A stretch of 64,000 nt of DNA from contig CM035309.1 in assembly GCA_002900995.3 (NCBI GenBank), positions 1,928,389-1,992,388 on the forward strand. The letters are read 5' to 3'. The DNA comes from Ganoderma boninense (lineage: Eukaryota > Basidiomycota > Agaricomycetes > Polyporales > Polyporaceae). Of this stretch, positions 23,712-34,587 are shown in pieces (within the stretch, counting starts at the first letter, position 1; every line of letters begins with the position of its first letter). Under the pieces are notes generated by a model. The model was not told the origin of the DNA, searched no databases, and saw only the letters and a program-made list of their open reading frames with translations. Both the position numbers and the translations under genes were made by a program.

Positions 23712-24276
23712 TTACAGCTTCGCCTTTGCCTTTGCCGTCTACGCAACTCATAAGCATCGTGGGAGGGATGGGGTAGTAAATATCGAGAACGCACCTTGAG
23801 AATACCATCAAGCTTGGTCGCGAACATCATGTTGCCCTTCGTTTTGAGCTTGCCGCTCATGAACGCCTTCTGACCGTCAAGCTTGCCCTCCGCGAGCTGG
23901 ATGAAGGTATCGTCGGAGAGAAGGATGGTGACGTTGGCCTTGGCCTTGGGCTCGCCCTTGTAGACCGATCCTGTCTGCTTGAGGTCGATGGTCCAAACGC
24001 CCTCTTTGCCGTCCGCATTCTTTACACGCATCTCGAAGATGCCGTTCGTCTGTGGCTCTCGCGTCAGAGGGGCCACGAGAACAGAGGGGAACGGGGCGCA
24101 CCTTCTTGATCTCCTTCTTCTTCTCCTCATCGCTGAACTTGCTGAACACCTCCGCCAGCTGGGCAAGGATCTCGGAGGACTACGGTGGCGCAGGACGTCG
24201 TGTGAACCCTCCGCTCGGACACCAGCGCATCTCGAGTAAAACACACCTTGAAACCGGTAACCTTGATGTCGGACAT
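23712..24276 (-). CDS. SCP2 sterol-carrier domain protein with peroxisomal signal
   Basis: Four exons, complement(23712..23738, 23795..24049, 24102..24179, 24247..24276), give 390 nt (129 aa), exactly one SCP2 domain. SCP2 proteins bind acyl-CoAs, fatty acids and sterols in a hydrophobic tunnel. Features include the helix SSEILAQLAEVFSKFSDEEK, the beta-sheet FEMRVKNADGKEGVWTIDLK and the C-terminal SCP2 motif LLSDDTFIQLAEGKLDGQKA / FMSGKLKTKGNMMFATKL. The 27-nt last exon encodes TAKAKAKL and stop, so the protein ends in AKL, a typical PTS1 tripeptide; it should enter peroxisomes and support beta-oxidation. Without this tiny exon the signal would be missed. The start is set by the 10-codon first exon (MSDIKVTGFK). 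Confidence 0.94.
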
Positions 24277-26766
24277 GGTGTAAAGCGTCTAGGGAGGAGA
24301 TTGCAGTGTTGGGCACAGGGAAACGTGAACAGACCAAAGGAACACACGGCGGTTTTATGCAGGGAGGCGGGCGCTGGGAGGACCCCAAGTTTCGTGTCGC
24401 CGATCATGGGGAGGGACCTCATTTCACATGTGATATTTCCCGGCTACCACCCCTGCAAACATGCTCTTTTCATCCTCCTTCTCGCGGTCTCTCTTTGGTC
24501 ATGCGGCCTTGTTGGAGGCCATATATACGGCGTAATGTACAAGCGGTGAGTACGACGGTGTCGTGTGTCTTATGAGATGAGCTGACCAGTTCCACGGTGG
24601 TATTGGTCTATCCGGGTCATGTCGTTCCTCCCCGTCTGTGTCAACGTGTCAACTCAGAAACCGCTCTTCACAAAGGCATGTACAGGTTCATGAATACGTC
24701 CCCTGCCTGTTCATTCCCTCAAGACTGAAGTTGAAGAAATCGGAGGAAGAGACTAGGTTCGATTCCACCGAGACGGTGCTCAAGGATTCGCGCAACCTCT
24801 CTCTCGCAGTGGGATAACATAGAGGTGCGTCGTCGTGGTGAGCACCCTTCTCGGTTGATCTTTGCCGAAAGCTTGGTCACTTGACGGCGAGAATGAAAAA
24901 CAACCGTCGTCATTGGGTCGGGAAGTCGTCTAGACCTCAAACCAACGCTTCTCCCGTCCTCTCGTATCTGGCCGTGCACATGGTCCTTCTCACATGAGAA
25001 CGCAACTTCGAAAGAAGAGAACGACATGACAGGCATCCATTCCTAACCTCTTCATCATGCTGGCGTTGACCGTAGGGGTGCTGCCAACCCCCACTAAACA
25101 TGACGTGCTCGACATTGTGACGCTCAAGTAGAAAGTCGAAGAACTCCAAGGAGTGCGCTGAGGTAAAGTTTACTGGTGCACTTAGGCAGCCCGACCAGCC
25201 AGAGCCAAGGAAATAGATGTTCGAATTGGTTCACGCATCCTCCTCATCTGCATGCACGGCAGAGAGCGGAGAACAGTGAGGAGAACAAGGATGTTGTCGA
25301 TGCAGCACTCGCGAACGAGAGCATATGCCGGGCGAAGGACAAGGAGCTCGGCACGCTTTTTGGTGCATCGCTTCCTTCTTGTCGTTTTTCATCATTGATC
25401 TTATCATACCACAGGCCTGCCTCTTCATCGTTTGTTGCCGTCTTGACCAGCATAAAGTATGCCAGTGCGCTGTCCTAGACCGCGGAGTCTTGGTCACCAG
25501 CTGTTCTACCCTTTCATGATCAACATCAGGCCACCCAGTCTGTTTTGATTCCTGCATTCTGATGCTTTCATCTCAGTCCAATAACGAGCATGCCACACGG
25601 CCAACAACGGCGCAGAGTCGACGTCAGGCGCCACGTCAGTTTCGTCAACAAACACGTCCTACACAGCACTAGGGTTTCAGCAGTGCCTGCCTTTGACGAG
25701 GACGAGGACGTGCCGTTGTTCGGGTGAGATCCTGGAGACACCATCTGGGATGTAGTCAGATATCGCAGACAACCCCAGCGCTGCTTATTCGGCGAGCACG
25801 TCGACTTTGAGCTACGGAATGTTGGATGGACTGCATGGTATCCTGTGATGTTGTCGATGAAGTCTGTTATACACTGCTAGCGTGCTGGGGCCTGTTGGAA
25901 GTTTCTGATCGACAGTTGAGGTGAGGACGAACCTGACGCAGAACCTTGCGGACCTCATCCATACAAACTAACTAAGGTATGTTTTATGCTCGTATTGTGT
26001 GCTCGCAAGGTCGCGCTTGAACTGACATGCATTGTTTCGACTTTCCAGAGTCGGCTGTCTTGAGCACAGTCCTATGGAATGAATCGTGATTGAGCTGTGT
26101 GTCCCTAGGTCCTCGTCTGCGAGTGGTAGCATTATCAATGAAAACCGTGGCTTTCACCTAGATCACCTCATCCACATCAAATCCGGGAGTGAACGCGATG
26201 TTTGGCCGAGTACCTGGCAATGGCACGATGATACGAGCCGCAGATACCAACACGCTATGAAGCGATCAAGTAATTCAGCATCATCGAAAAATGGTCGAAA
26301 CGCACACTGCACTTTGTTTAACAAACATAATCAGTTCATCGGCGTGGGTGGCATAACGGCCAGTAAGTGATTCCTGCAATCGTTTTTGTGAGGGTCAGCG
26401 TGAATCTCACAATCATCCTGACCTCATAGCGTGCCTTCCTCTAACGTGCCATATGTGGACAAGCGGAGCATGCTCATCATCCGGGGACTTGGATGATATG
26501 CATAATACCTTACGAGGACGATGGAATGTATTTTCAAAAGTCATGGACCCCGCTCGCCAACCACCTCACCCTCTCGCTTTTTTCCAAGGCCAGATGCACA
26601 ACACGACCCAAATCTGACCGGTGGCCGCCTGTCATGGATCACATCTGCCGGTGACAGTGTTGTCCATTGTCGTCCATCTTACCTGCGAACACTCCGCAGG
26701 CTCATTTCATGCCTGTGGTCGAGTTACCGGCGATGTAAGTCCATCTGGCATACGGTTATGTGGATG
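24277..26766. other. 2.5 kb intergenic stretch, nothing recognised
   Basis: No ORF longer than about 110 codons and no chain of coding exons with family similarity. A TATATA-containing stretch near 24520-24535 lies about 250 bp upstream of the SCP2 ATG and could be a distal promoter element. Confidence 0.45.
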
Positions 26767-26773
26767 TATAAAG
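26767..26773 (+). promoter_or_regulatory. TATA box of the chitinase gene
   Basis: TATAAAG about 140 bp before the ATG at 26909, followed by a pyrimidine-rich tract (about 26830-26900), the usual layout of a strongly expressed basidiomycete gene. Confidence 0.55.
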
Positions 26774-26908
26774 GGCTGGTCAACGACAGCTAGAGGTTCC
26801 TCATCCCGCTGTCGGTCTTTCGTTTCCGCCTTTCTCTTTCTCTCCGCTCTCTCTTTTCCATTCTACTTCTTCTCCCCTCTGGTCAGGGTTCTTTTTAACT
26901 CTTTGAAG

Positions 26909-28036
26909 ATGTTCATTTCGTCGTTTTCGCGTCTTTTCACCCTTTGCACGATGCTGGCATCCGCTCTATTCGTAAGCGCTGCTCCGCAGACGTTCCAACG
27001 TCGTGGCCAGATCCCCGCCGGGCCCAGGTTCGTGGTATACACCGACCTGACCGTCGGCCCCGATGTCCTCCCACCCCTCGACCAGATCAAGGGATTCAAC
27101 GTAATGTAAGTATCTAGGCAATACCTTCTGAGACGTCCACTTACACAGGTCTCCTACTTAGCAACCTGGCATTCCTGCTCACCACAGGCGCGGCCGACCA
27201 GGTGCTCAACTGGGCGAACCTAGACGCGACCAATCGCCAACAGCTCAAGCAGCAGTATAATCAGGCGGGTGTCTCCATCGTCGCTTCCGCATTCGGCGAG
27301 AAGGACCTGCCCACATCTGCCGGAAAAGACCCCGTCGCGCTGGCCAACACGATGGGCAAATTCGTTCTCAGTACTGACCTAGACGGGATCGACGTCGACT
27401 GGGAGGAAATTACCCTCGTCACGCAACAGAGCGGCGTCGGCGAGGCGTGGCTCGCGACCTTTACGCAGACGCTCCGGCAGCAGCTGCCCCAGGGCCAGTT
27501 CATCCTCACGCACGCACCGGTGGGCCCGTGGTTCCAGCCAGGCTTCTGCCCGGGCGGGTGCTACCTTACCGTCGACAAGACCGTAGGCAGCCTGATCGAC
27601 TGGTACAATATTCAGTTCTACAACCGTAAGTTCCCCTCGACTCCTCGGCATCATCATCTTGATGAATTAATGATGAACGGTCGTGATGCAGAGTCACCGA
27701 GCCCAGGCTACGAGGACTGCAACACGCTCCTCAACTCTGCGGGCGGCTCCGCCGTGTTCGAGATCCAGAAGTCCGGTGTGGACGTTAACAAGCTTGTCAT
27801 TGGCAAACCAGGCATCGCCTCCGACGAGACCAACGGTGGCTTCATCGACCCCGCAACGCTCAACACGTGTGTCCAGCAGGCCGTCCAGGGTGGTTGGAAT
27901 GCTGGGGTCATGTCCTTCCAGGCAAGTTTCTCCGTTTTAGTCAGGGGGGTAGAGCGTGAGTACTGAGATCACGAAACAGTTCCCGCACGCCGATACCACC
28001 TGGATCACCACCGTGAAGGGCAGTGCCTTCCACTGA
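26909..28036 (+). CDS. secreted GH18 chitinase
   Basis: Four exons, 26909..27105, 27162..27625, 27692..27921 and 27980..28036, sum to 948 nt (315 aa). The N-terminus is a signal peptide (hydrophobic LFTLCTMLASALFVSAAP) followed by QRRG, a possible Kex2-type processing site. The protein is a single-domain glycoside hydrolase of family 18 with the catalytic DxxDxDxE motif as LDGIDVDWEE (about residues 140-147; Glu147 the proton donor). Other core strands are FVVYTDLTV, INLAFLLTT, GQFILTHAP, and WNAGVMSFQ near the end. There is no chitin-binding module. It should cleave beta-1,4-linked GlcNAc polymers, in wall remodelling or nutrition; related GH18 enzymes include endo-beta-N-acetylglucosaminidases. 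The third intron begins GCAAGT after CAG, a GC-AG intron. Exon 4 (FPHADTTWITTVKG...) keeps frame with it. Confidence 0.92.
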
Positions 28037-28894
28037 GCTCTGAGAGCTCTGCCCGTCGAGCAAGTGACGCGAGATGTCGACTTGCTGTGCTTAATGGCAT
28101 CTTCTCAAAATCTAGTAGCACGGATTAGCATGCTGAGATACGATTTCATGAGTAGGAGAGGTGTTCCGAGCAACGAAGACTCCGCTTTAGTTGTCCACTT
28201 TATGTGTGTTTTGACCCTCGCGCTACTCCAGCTCGACGGCTGCCAGTGCAAATCCATTTTTCGAGGCCGCCTCCCCATAACACGGCAAGAGACGGCAAGC
28301 CGATGGTCTGACGAGCGCCATCCGTGCGCCGTGGCGGTGCCTCAAAATGAGCATGGCACGTCTTTGCACGTCTCTCAGTGCCTCCCAGTTCGTAACCAAA
28401 CTTCGGAACCTTTATCCATGCGTTCTTCACGGCTCGTATTTTCGGGCGCATTCGGACGGTGCGGCTGAATTTCCTCTGCTTTTAGATGATACACTGCCGA
28501 AAGTGATAGGGGAAGTCTTTTTGAATCTTGAACGATATCGTGGGTTACACACTCTCCCGGACCCCATCATCCTGACAGCCTGTTATCCCTTGAATTCACC
28601 TCCCTCCCTACGAACGTGGCAGGCCCAGGCAGGGGATCACTAATGCTGCCGAATCTCACCCGGACTCCATGCAGCTGTCACTCAACGCCCAGTACCAGGA
28701 GTCCCTCGAGGCCTTGTGGACGTTAGAGTTTGCTGGTCCGCTTAAGTGGCAGCCTGAATTCACTTTAAGCCTTTATCTCTCCTGCAGTTCAGCTTCCAGG
28801 TCCCCTTCCCCGCGGAAACCTACTCAACATCCCCTCGTGAAGGTCGACCTAACCGTGGAAGCTGTCCTCTCCTACATCCCCAACCACGAGAAGG
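28037..28894. other. intergenic region between chitinase and phosphate transporter A
   Basis: No gene is supported. The stretch should contain the chitinase terminator and transporter A promoter. I looked for the Pho4-type CACGTG box and found none here. Confidence 0.45.
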
Positions 28895-30980
28895 ATGCGG
28901 GGACCGTACGATCTCAACGAACAACGTAAGGCCACTCTAGCCGAAGTGGATCAGGCAAAGTTCTCGTACGTTTCATGTCCGCTCCATAAATACTGCAGTA
29001 GGCTAATTCGAGGACCGTCCCCCACAGCTGGTTTCACGTTCGAGTCTGTCTCGTCGCGGGCGTGGGTTTCTTGACCAACGCGTACGTTCTAGGCTTCTCG
29101 TGTATCAATGCGTTGGGGCCCGGCGGGGTCACCTGGATTCACGCGGCAGTCTTGCAGCTATGACATATTCGCCATCAACATTGCGTCTGTTATGCTCGGA
29201 TACGTATACGGACATGGTCAGTGGCAATCTGCCTCTGGTAGGGAGAAGCCGTTGAGAATTCGATATTCTTCTTCTAGACCAGGTGCTCACTCCGAACCAA
29301 GACCTGGGGATCAAAGTGGCCACTCCAGCCGGTACAATTGTGGGCCAACTTTTATTCGGGTGGTTGGCGGACGTACTCGGTCGCAAGCGCATGTGTAAGT
29401 ACGCTCTCCATTCCGAGGTTTCTGAGGCGGTTACTCACTGAGTATATGCGTGGCACGAAGATGGTGTCGAGATGATGCTCATCATTGTCGCCTCCTTTGG
29501 CCAAGCGATGTGTGGGCAGGCGCATGCAGCGAACATGATTGCAGTGCTCGTAGTATGGAGGATAATCCTTGGAGTTGGCATAGGTGGGGATTATCCTCTG
29601 TCATCCGTTATCCCCTCCGAGTTCGCATCCACCAGCATAAGAGGGAGGATGATGGTGGCTGTAGTGGCGAACCAAGGCTGGGGACAATTCGGTGCGCTGT
29701 CTTCCTCCCGACGACAGACCCCTCGATCTAACTCGAAGGTCTCTGTAGCTGCTGCGCTCGTTGCGTTCATCATCATCGAGGCATACAAGTCTTCCTTACT
29801 TCACGACGACGCTGTAGTCCTCACGCACATCGACTTCATGTGGCGGCTTCTGATCGGCGTCGGCTGCGTCCCAGGAGCTATCGCGCTTTACTTCCGTTTG
29901 ACGATCCCTGAAACACCGCGCTTTACGATGGATGTGGAGCGCAATGTCAGACAAGCGAGCCAGGACGTGGAGAAATTCCTCACTATGGGGTCGCACCATG
30001 TGGGAGAGGACTCCGTCGTTCAGACCGAGCACGTTAGGGCTCCGAAGGCAACGAAGCGAGACTTCATGAAGTTCTTCAGCAGGAGGGATAACTTGATTCC
30101 GCTCATTGGGATGTGTTACTCGTGGTTTGCTATCGACGTGAGTTTCAGGTTTGTCCTCCCGTGAATGTCTGTAACAACGATGGGTATCCTTTAGGTCGCA
30201 TTTTACGGCTTGGGTCTCAACACCTCGGTCATTTTGCAAGCCATAGGATTTGGGACCCCAAGCGCAGACCTCGTTGGAACGGCGAGGGTGTACCAAAACC
30301 TGAAGAACATTGCGTTTGGAAACATGATACTCTCCGCTGCAGGTCTCATCCCCGGGTTTTTGGCGACGTTCCTCCTCGTCGACACCTGGGGTCGAAAGCC
30401 AGTACAACTCCTCGGATTCACCATGCTTGCAATTCTGTATGTGATCATGGGTGCGTCACTCCCTCTGTGCCGGCTGCAAATACCTTAAAACTCACCGGGT
30501 CGTAGGGTTCGGATACCACAGGTTGACGGGGTCCGACAGGGGTAGCAAGGTGTTCGTTTTCCTATACTGCCTCACGAACTTCTTCTCCAACTTTGGACCC
30601 AACTGCACTGTCTCGATCTTCCCCGGGGAGTCGTTTCCAACCCGCTACCGCTCCACCGCCTTTGGCATCGCTGCGGCGAGCGGGAAGGTTGGCGCAGTCG
30701 TCGCCCAGGTCGGCTTCGGGAAGCTCGTGAACATCGGAGGGAGGAACGCGTTTGTACCCCATCTGTACGTTTTGATCGCGTTACATGCGCTCTGCCCGGC
30801 GGTGTATTGATGGCCGTTCGTAGGTTGGAAATATTTGCGTTCTTCATGCTCACTGGGATCCTCTCCACGCTAATGCTCAAGGAGGGCAAACAGATGACAT
30901 TAGAGGACCTGTCAAACGAGGCACAGGATGAATTCATAGATGGCGAGTTCTCCCATCCCGCATTGTACCATGGACGCTGA
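28895..30980 (+). CDS. Pho84-type H+/phosphate symporter, paralogue A
   Basis: Nine exons, 28895..28965, 29028..29081, 29158..29216, 29278..29394, 29461..29691, 29749..30137, 30195..30450, 30506..30764 and 30824..30980, sum to 1593 nt (530 aa). A plasma-membrane major-facilitator protein with 12 predicted passes, of the Pho84 phosphate:H+ symporter family. Visible are the A-loop [12 protein letters not shown], the family signature [25 protein letters not shown] in the central cytosolic loop, and [14 protein letters not shown] in the second half. In the first helix the usual TDxYD motif reads TNAYD, so the first acidic residue is Asn. The N-terminal tail is short compared with paralogue B (562 aa). 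Introns before YDIF, after FAID and after YVIM are absent from B. The first ATG in frame ([10 protein letters not shown]) was taken; an unseen upstream exon is possible. Confidence 0.9.
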
Positions 30981-31600
30981 GTCTCATTCACCATTCAGTC
31001 CTAGGCGATGACACCAAATGAGAGCCAGAATGGGCAATCTGAAAAGAAATCTGCGCATATAACCACATTTTCCTTGCGCATACATGCTGGTCAAATGACA
31101 GTGTCAGACAACTAAGTCGATATCACATACAACGTGCATACCTAAGCTTTGAGAACGAGAGGGGAATTGTCAGAGTGGTCTGGATAACCTGTCGTGTATT
31201 GCGAGGAAAGAGATATTTAATACACTGGCATTCCTCTACTCCGGAACGATCTAGGCTCAATCTAACTTCCAGGGGTGAAGCGAAGGCCACTCACAACCTA
31301 TGACGCAGTGTCGACAAGCCCTAGCATCAAGAATGGTGACTCTGGATATCACATCCATCCTGGAAGTCTCCCGCCTCCATAAACCTTCAGGTTGCCTGAC
31401 TGCGGACTTGAGGCTCGCGTCCCATGGAGTTGAGGAGCAGAGCATTGAAGTGCCTCTCATAGGGTCTACGATAACTGTTGAAATGCGAGGAATGTATGAA
31501 AACGAAACTCCCCTAGGAGGGAAGTATGAGGGTTCACCAACTAGCATGGCGGCGAGGCGGACTCACCATGCAAATAATAGTAACTCACGAGGCATTACCC
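30981..31600. other. intergenic stretch between convergent genes
   Basis: Two overlapping ~100-codon ORFs on opposite strands (31257-31623) have no recognisable motif and are mutually exclusive shadows. No gene is called. Confidence 0.45.
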
Positions 31601-32161
31601 CTATCTGTCCCTCTCGTCTTTGATGGAGACGCGTTTGCGCATACGCGTTCTGGATGCACTAGTTCTCAGCGAGCTTTTCTCCTTCTCCTTGGGCTCAGGG
31701 GGCGGCGGCGCCTCGCGTCCGGGCTCAAGCTCTGGGACCGGCAGCTTGGCTTTCGGGCGAGGAGCGAAGAGGACGCGAACGATGACAGAAGACATAGTGC
31801 GCGCGGCAATGCCAAGAAGGAGGGCGCATATGACGGCCGTGGCGAGGAAGACGTAGATCGGATAGAGGTTCCGTGCGACGGCGGCGAGGATGGCGTACGG
31901 GGTGAACACGAAGACATCGAGGAGTGCCTCGACCAGGATGAAGACGGGTGAGAGAAGGTAGGATATGGGTGTGAATATCAAGGATAGCGGGGCCAGCAGC
32001 GAGAAGAGGAGGGTGACCGTGGTCCGAGAGAGGACGCCATAGGACAAGGACAACGCACGGACGAGGAAGCGGGCAAGGTCGACGATTGGAGGAGACCGTG
32101 CGGCGGCGGCAGGGCCTGAGTCGCCGCGGGGCACGAAGATCTTTGCGGCTTCCCCGTTCAT
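31601..32161 (-). CDS. small conserved-looking membrane protein, function unknown
   Basis: A single uninterrupted frame gives 186 aa from the ATG at 32161. An in-frame ATG at 32245 would add 28 unremarkable residues. The order is a hydrophilic start (MNGEAAKIFVPRG), then a long hydrophobic block with helix-breaking prolines (TLLFSLLAPLSLIFTPISYL, then LSPVFILVEALLDVFVFTPY), then LYPIYVFLATAVICALLLGI, then a Pro/Lys/Glu/Arg-rich cytosolic-type tail ending in a basic RTRMRKRVSIKDERDR. Similar hydrophobic-block plus charged-tail proteins are common, unnamed and conserved in fungi, but I cannot tie this one to a characterised family. About three or four membrane passes. The basic tail could be a nuclear or ER-facing segment. 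Confidence 0.68.
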   Translation of the reverse strand: MNGEAAKIFVPRGDSGPAAAARSPPIVDLARFLVRALSLSYGVLSRTTVTLLFSLLAPLSLIFTPISYLLSPVFILVEALLDVFVFTPYAILAAVARNLYPIYVFLATAVICALLLGIAARTMSSVIVRVLFAPRPKAKLPVPELEPGREAPPPPEPKEKEKSSLRTSASRTRMRKRVSIKDERDR

Positions 32162-33513
32162 TGTATGCGGCCGATGTGTGGTGGGGACGAGGTCAGAGCG
32201 GAGCTGTCTGGTTCGTTGCGGAGGGGATGAGCACGAGCAGGCCACCTCTTAGCGCCGGATGTATGTTTGGTTCCGAAGCCTCTGCCAAGCAATTATGTAA
32301 TGCCAGACCCCACCCTTAGATCCAGATTTGGCAGGATCGAGAAGGAACGGCACTTCACATGGACCATCACTATATTTTTTTCTTCCATCCGATATCGATG
32401 TCTCTTTCTTCCTCTCGTCCTCCTTGTTACCCCCCACTGCTCCTGGGTGAACAATTCTGGCCCTCTTTATTCTTTTTTCACCGCTGGAAGACACTGGGTT
32501 GGCCGGCATTGAGTTCTGTGCGACTTGCTCTGAGGCTTCGTGGACAACCATACGACCTCCTCCACACCATTTTACTACCGACGTTGAATTCAGACATTAT
32601 TCTGCGCCTGGAGGATGATTCATCATCTTTGTTTGTCTCGCTCGTTGTTTGCCGCTGCGTTCTCTCCGAAAACAAGCATTACGACCGCAGCCAAAAACGC
32701 ACGGCTGTCTTGCATGTCACTCAAGGGTCGATTAATGATTCCCTCCTCCCGAAAAGTGGGCCCCCGCTTCTTCTTCCTCGAATTTCTCTAATGGCGATGT
32801 TGACAGCTCAGTGGGAGTGGGAATTGCGCTGAGTAATTTCCCCGACTTTCTCTCCGACGAACGATAACTCCAGCGCGGCTCCACCACTGGGGCCCACGGA
32901 TCCCCCACCCTCGATCTTCTAGCCGCCTCGTCACCTACACCTGCATCATCTAATATGCAAGCTGTCTGCGGTTCATGATCTCGCGATCGCCATATGCGCT
33001 GCTGGGTCTGGAAGGCGCTGCGCGGTGACTCACTGATCAGAGACAACAACCATAGACTTAAATATCCACGAGTCATTCAAGACAACGACATGGTTTCTTC
33101 CCCGCCTTTTTCACACCCCCCTTGTCGTACGTCTCTCTTCGCTGAACGCAAACCAACAGAGGTAATGGGTTTGCAATGTCCGGTATTGATCGAGAAGAAG
33201 ACTACGGAACTCATGACGCTCAACATCGTTCCCACTAGTAAGGTAAGCATGGGGGATATGGGGGTAACTAATTTACACATGAACGGGAAACTAACAGCAG
33301 GATAACACACAGGCAGGTGTTGAACCAATAGATCGAGGATGGCGGAAGAATGGAGGAGACAAGGCCGGGAATCGGTACTGAACGCATTGGCGAGATGTTG
33401 CATTTCGTGTCTGCTACGCAAGCCATTCAGCCGCATGTATGCTCCTGGCCAGAGGCTACGTACCTTCAAGTTGAAGCTCCACCCCTCACACGGCATCAAC
33501 TTCCCCAAACCTC
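32162..33513. other. intergenic stretch, nothing recognised
   Basis: It includes the promoter of the membrane protein gene and the 3' region of MAF1. Short ORFs only; none with recognisable domains or good splice partners. Confidence 0.45.
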
Positions 33514-34587
33514 TCATAGATTCGCGCTCACACTGAGGCCCATCGCCCTCGCACCAGCTCCAACCGCACCCTCCCAACCCAGGAACCGCTCGTTCGACAC
33601 CTTGTCCGGCGACCCGTATGCGACATGAACACCCTGGTCCTGGTCCATCCACGACGCAATCCCCCGCGAGCGCGCCCAGACCGAGATGAACAATATGCGT
33701 TTCAGCTTGCGGTTGAGGAAGAACCAGTGCGAGCTCCACAGGAGCGCCCCCCGGCGGCGCGCCGCGACCGGCGGGACGTCGTCCGAGAATCGGTCGTCGC
33801 TGTAGCCGGTGCTCCGCCGGGCAGGGGCCTCGTCGACGTCGTAGTCGTCGAACTCGAACTGAGTATTCTCGTCGTCGCTCGACTCGTCCTCGTCCGGCGA
33901 CGCAACGTCGTCCTCGTCGTCGCTGTCCGTCGCATGTGGGTCGCACTCGACGTCGGGCGCGTACGAGTACACCTCGCACTCCGCCAGGCTGATCTCGCGG
34001 TTGAGCGCGGCGTAGAGCGTCGGGTGCGTGCCGGACTGTGCGCGCGAGGGCGCGCGGGGGCTCGGCTTCACGTAGAAGTCGAGCGGGGACGACGACGTGG
34101 GGACAGATGAAGGGAAGAAGTCCGCCGAAGCGGGTGGGTAGGCGGAGTACGTGCGGGGGGCGTGCATCTGCAGCGAGAGACCGGAGCGCTGCGGGGAGAC
34201 CATGGTCGTGGAGAGGGCGTTGAGCACGGCCGCGCCGGACTCCTCGCGGTTGAAGTGGTAAGGTCGGACATCGGAGAACTCATGGTCTGGGAAGGCGACG
34301 TTGAGGGTCGCGATGAGGAGGTAGAGGGTCTTACGGGAGTGGTGCTCGGACATTGGGCCGAAGGGGGTCATCTCCGCCTGGGCGTCGAGGGCCATGTCGG
34401 AGGGCAGGGGCGGGGAGTGGGAGACCTCGTCGGCGTAAGCGTTCTCGAGGTCGCGAAAGAGCTTCTTGTCGCGCTTGATGTTCTTGGTGCTGTAGAGCTC
34501 GATGCGCGTGTGGACGGAGCACTCGGGCCCCTCGTGGGTAAGTGCGCGGGCGAGCGTGCTGAGCTCGTTACATTCAATGAACTTCAT
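33514..34587 (-). CDS. MAF1: Maf1, repressor of RNA polymerase III
   Basis: A single intron-free frame of 357 aa. Maf1 binds RNA polymerase III under starvation or stress, blocks TFIIIB engagement and reduces tRNA and 5S synthesis. TORC1/PKA phosphorylation keeps it inactive. The conserved blocks are in order: MKFIECNEL at the start (A box), SRKTLYLLIATLNVAFPDHEF and DVRPYHFNREESGAAVLNAL (B box, about residues 85-125), and LLWSSHWFFLNRKLKRILF (C box, about 280-300). Between B and C lies a ~150-residue insert rich in Ser/Pro and then very acidic (DSDDEDDVASPDEDESSDDE), longer than in yeast and a likely phosphorylated disordered linker. Arg/Ser-Pro sites there would fit kinase control but are not proven. 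S. cerevisiae MAF1 has an intron near the start; none is evident here. Confidence 0.96.
   Translation of the reverse strand: MKFIECNELSTLARALTHEGPECSVHTRIELYSTKNIKRDKKLFRDLENAYADEVSHSPPLPSDMALDAQAEMTPFGPMSEHHSRKTLYLLIATLNVAFPDHEFSDVRPYHFNREESGAAVLNALSTTMVSPQRSGLSLQMHAPRTYSAYPPASADFFPSSVPTSSSPLDFYVKPSPRAPSRAQSGTHPTLYAALNREISLAECEVYSYAPDVECDPHATDSDDEDDVASPDEDESSDDENTQFEFDDYDVDEAPARRSTGYSDDRFSDDVPPVAARRRGALLWSSHWFFLNRKLKRILFISVWARSRGIASWMDQDQGVHVAYGSPDKVSNERFLGWEGAVGAGARAMGLSVSANL

Noticed and set aside
24740..24765. GGTTCGATTCC, resembling a tRNA B box
   Set aside because: The flanking bases do not form a T-arm stem and no A box or acceptor stem is present at the right distance.
28037..28894. 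Pho4-type regulation of transporter A
   Set aside because: I looked for CACGTG upstream and saw only CACGT-containing half sites; not enough to claim.
33625..34110. Long plus-strand ORF opposite MAF1
   Set aside because: Antisense shadow in GC-rich coding DNA; repetitive Val/Arg/Gly composition and no motif.
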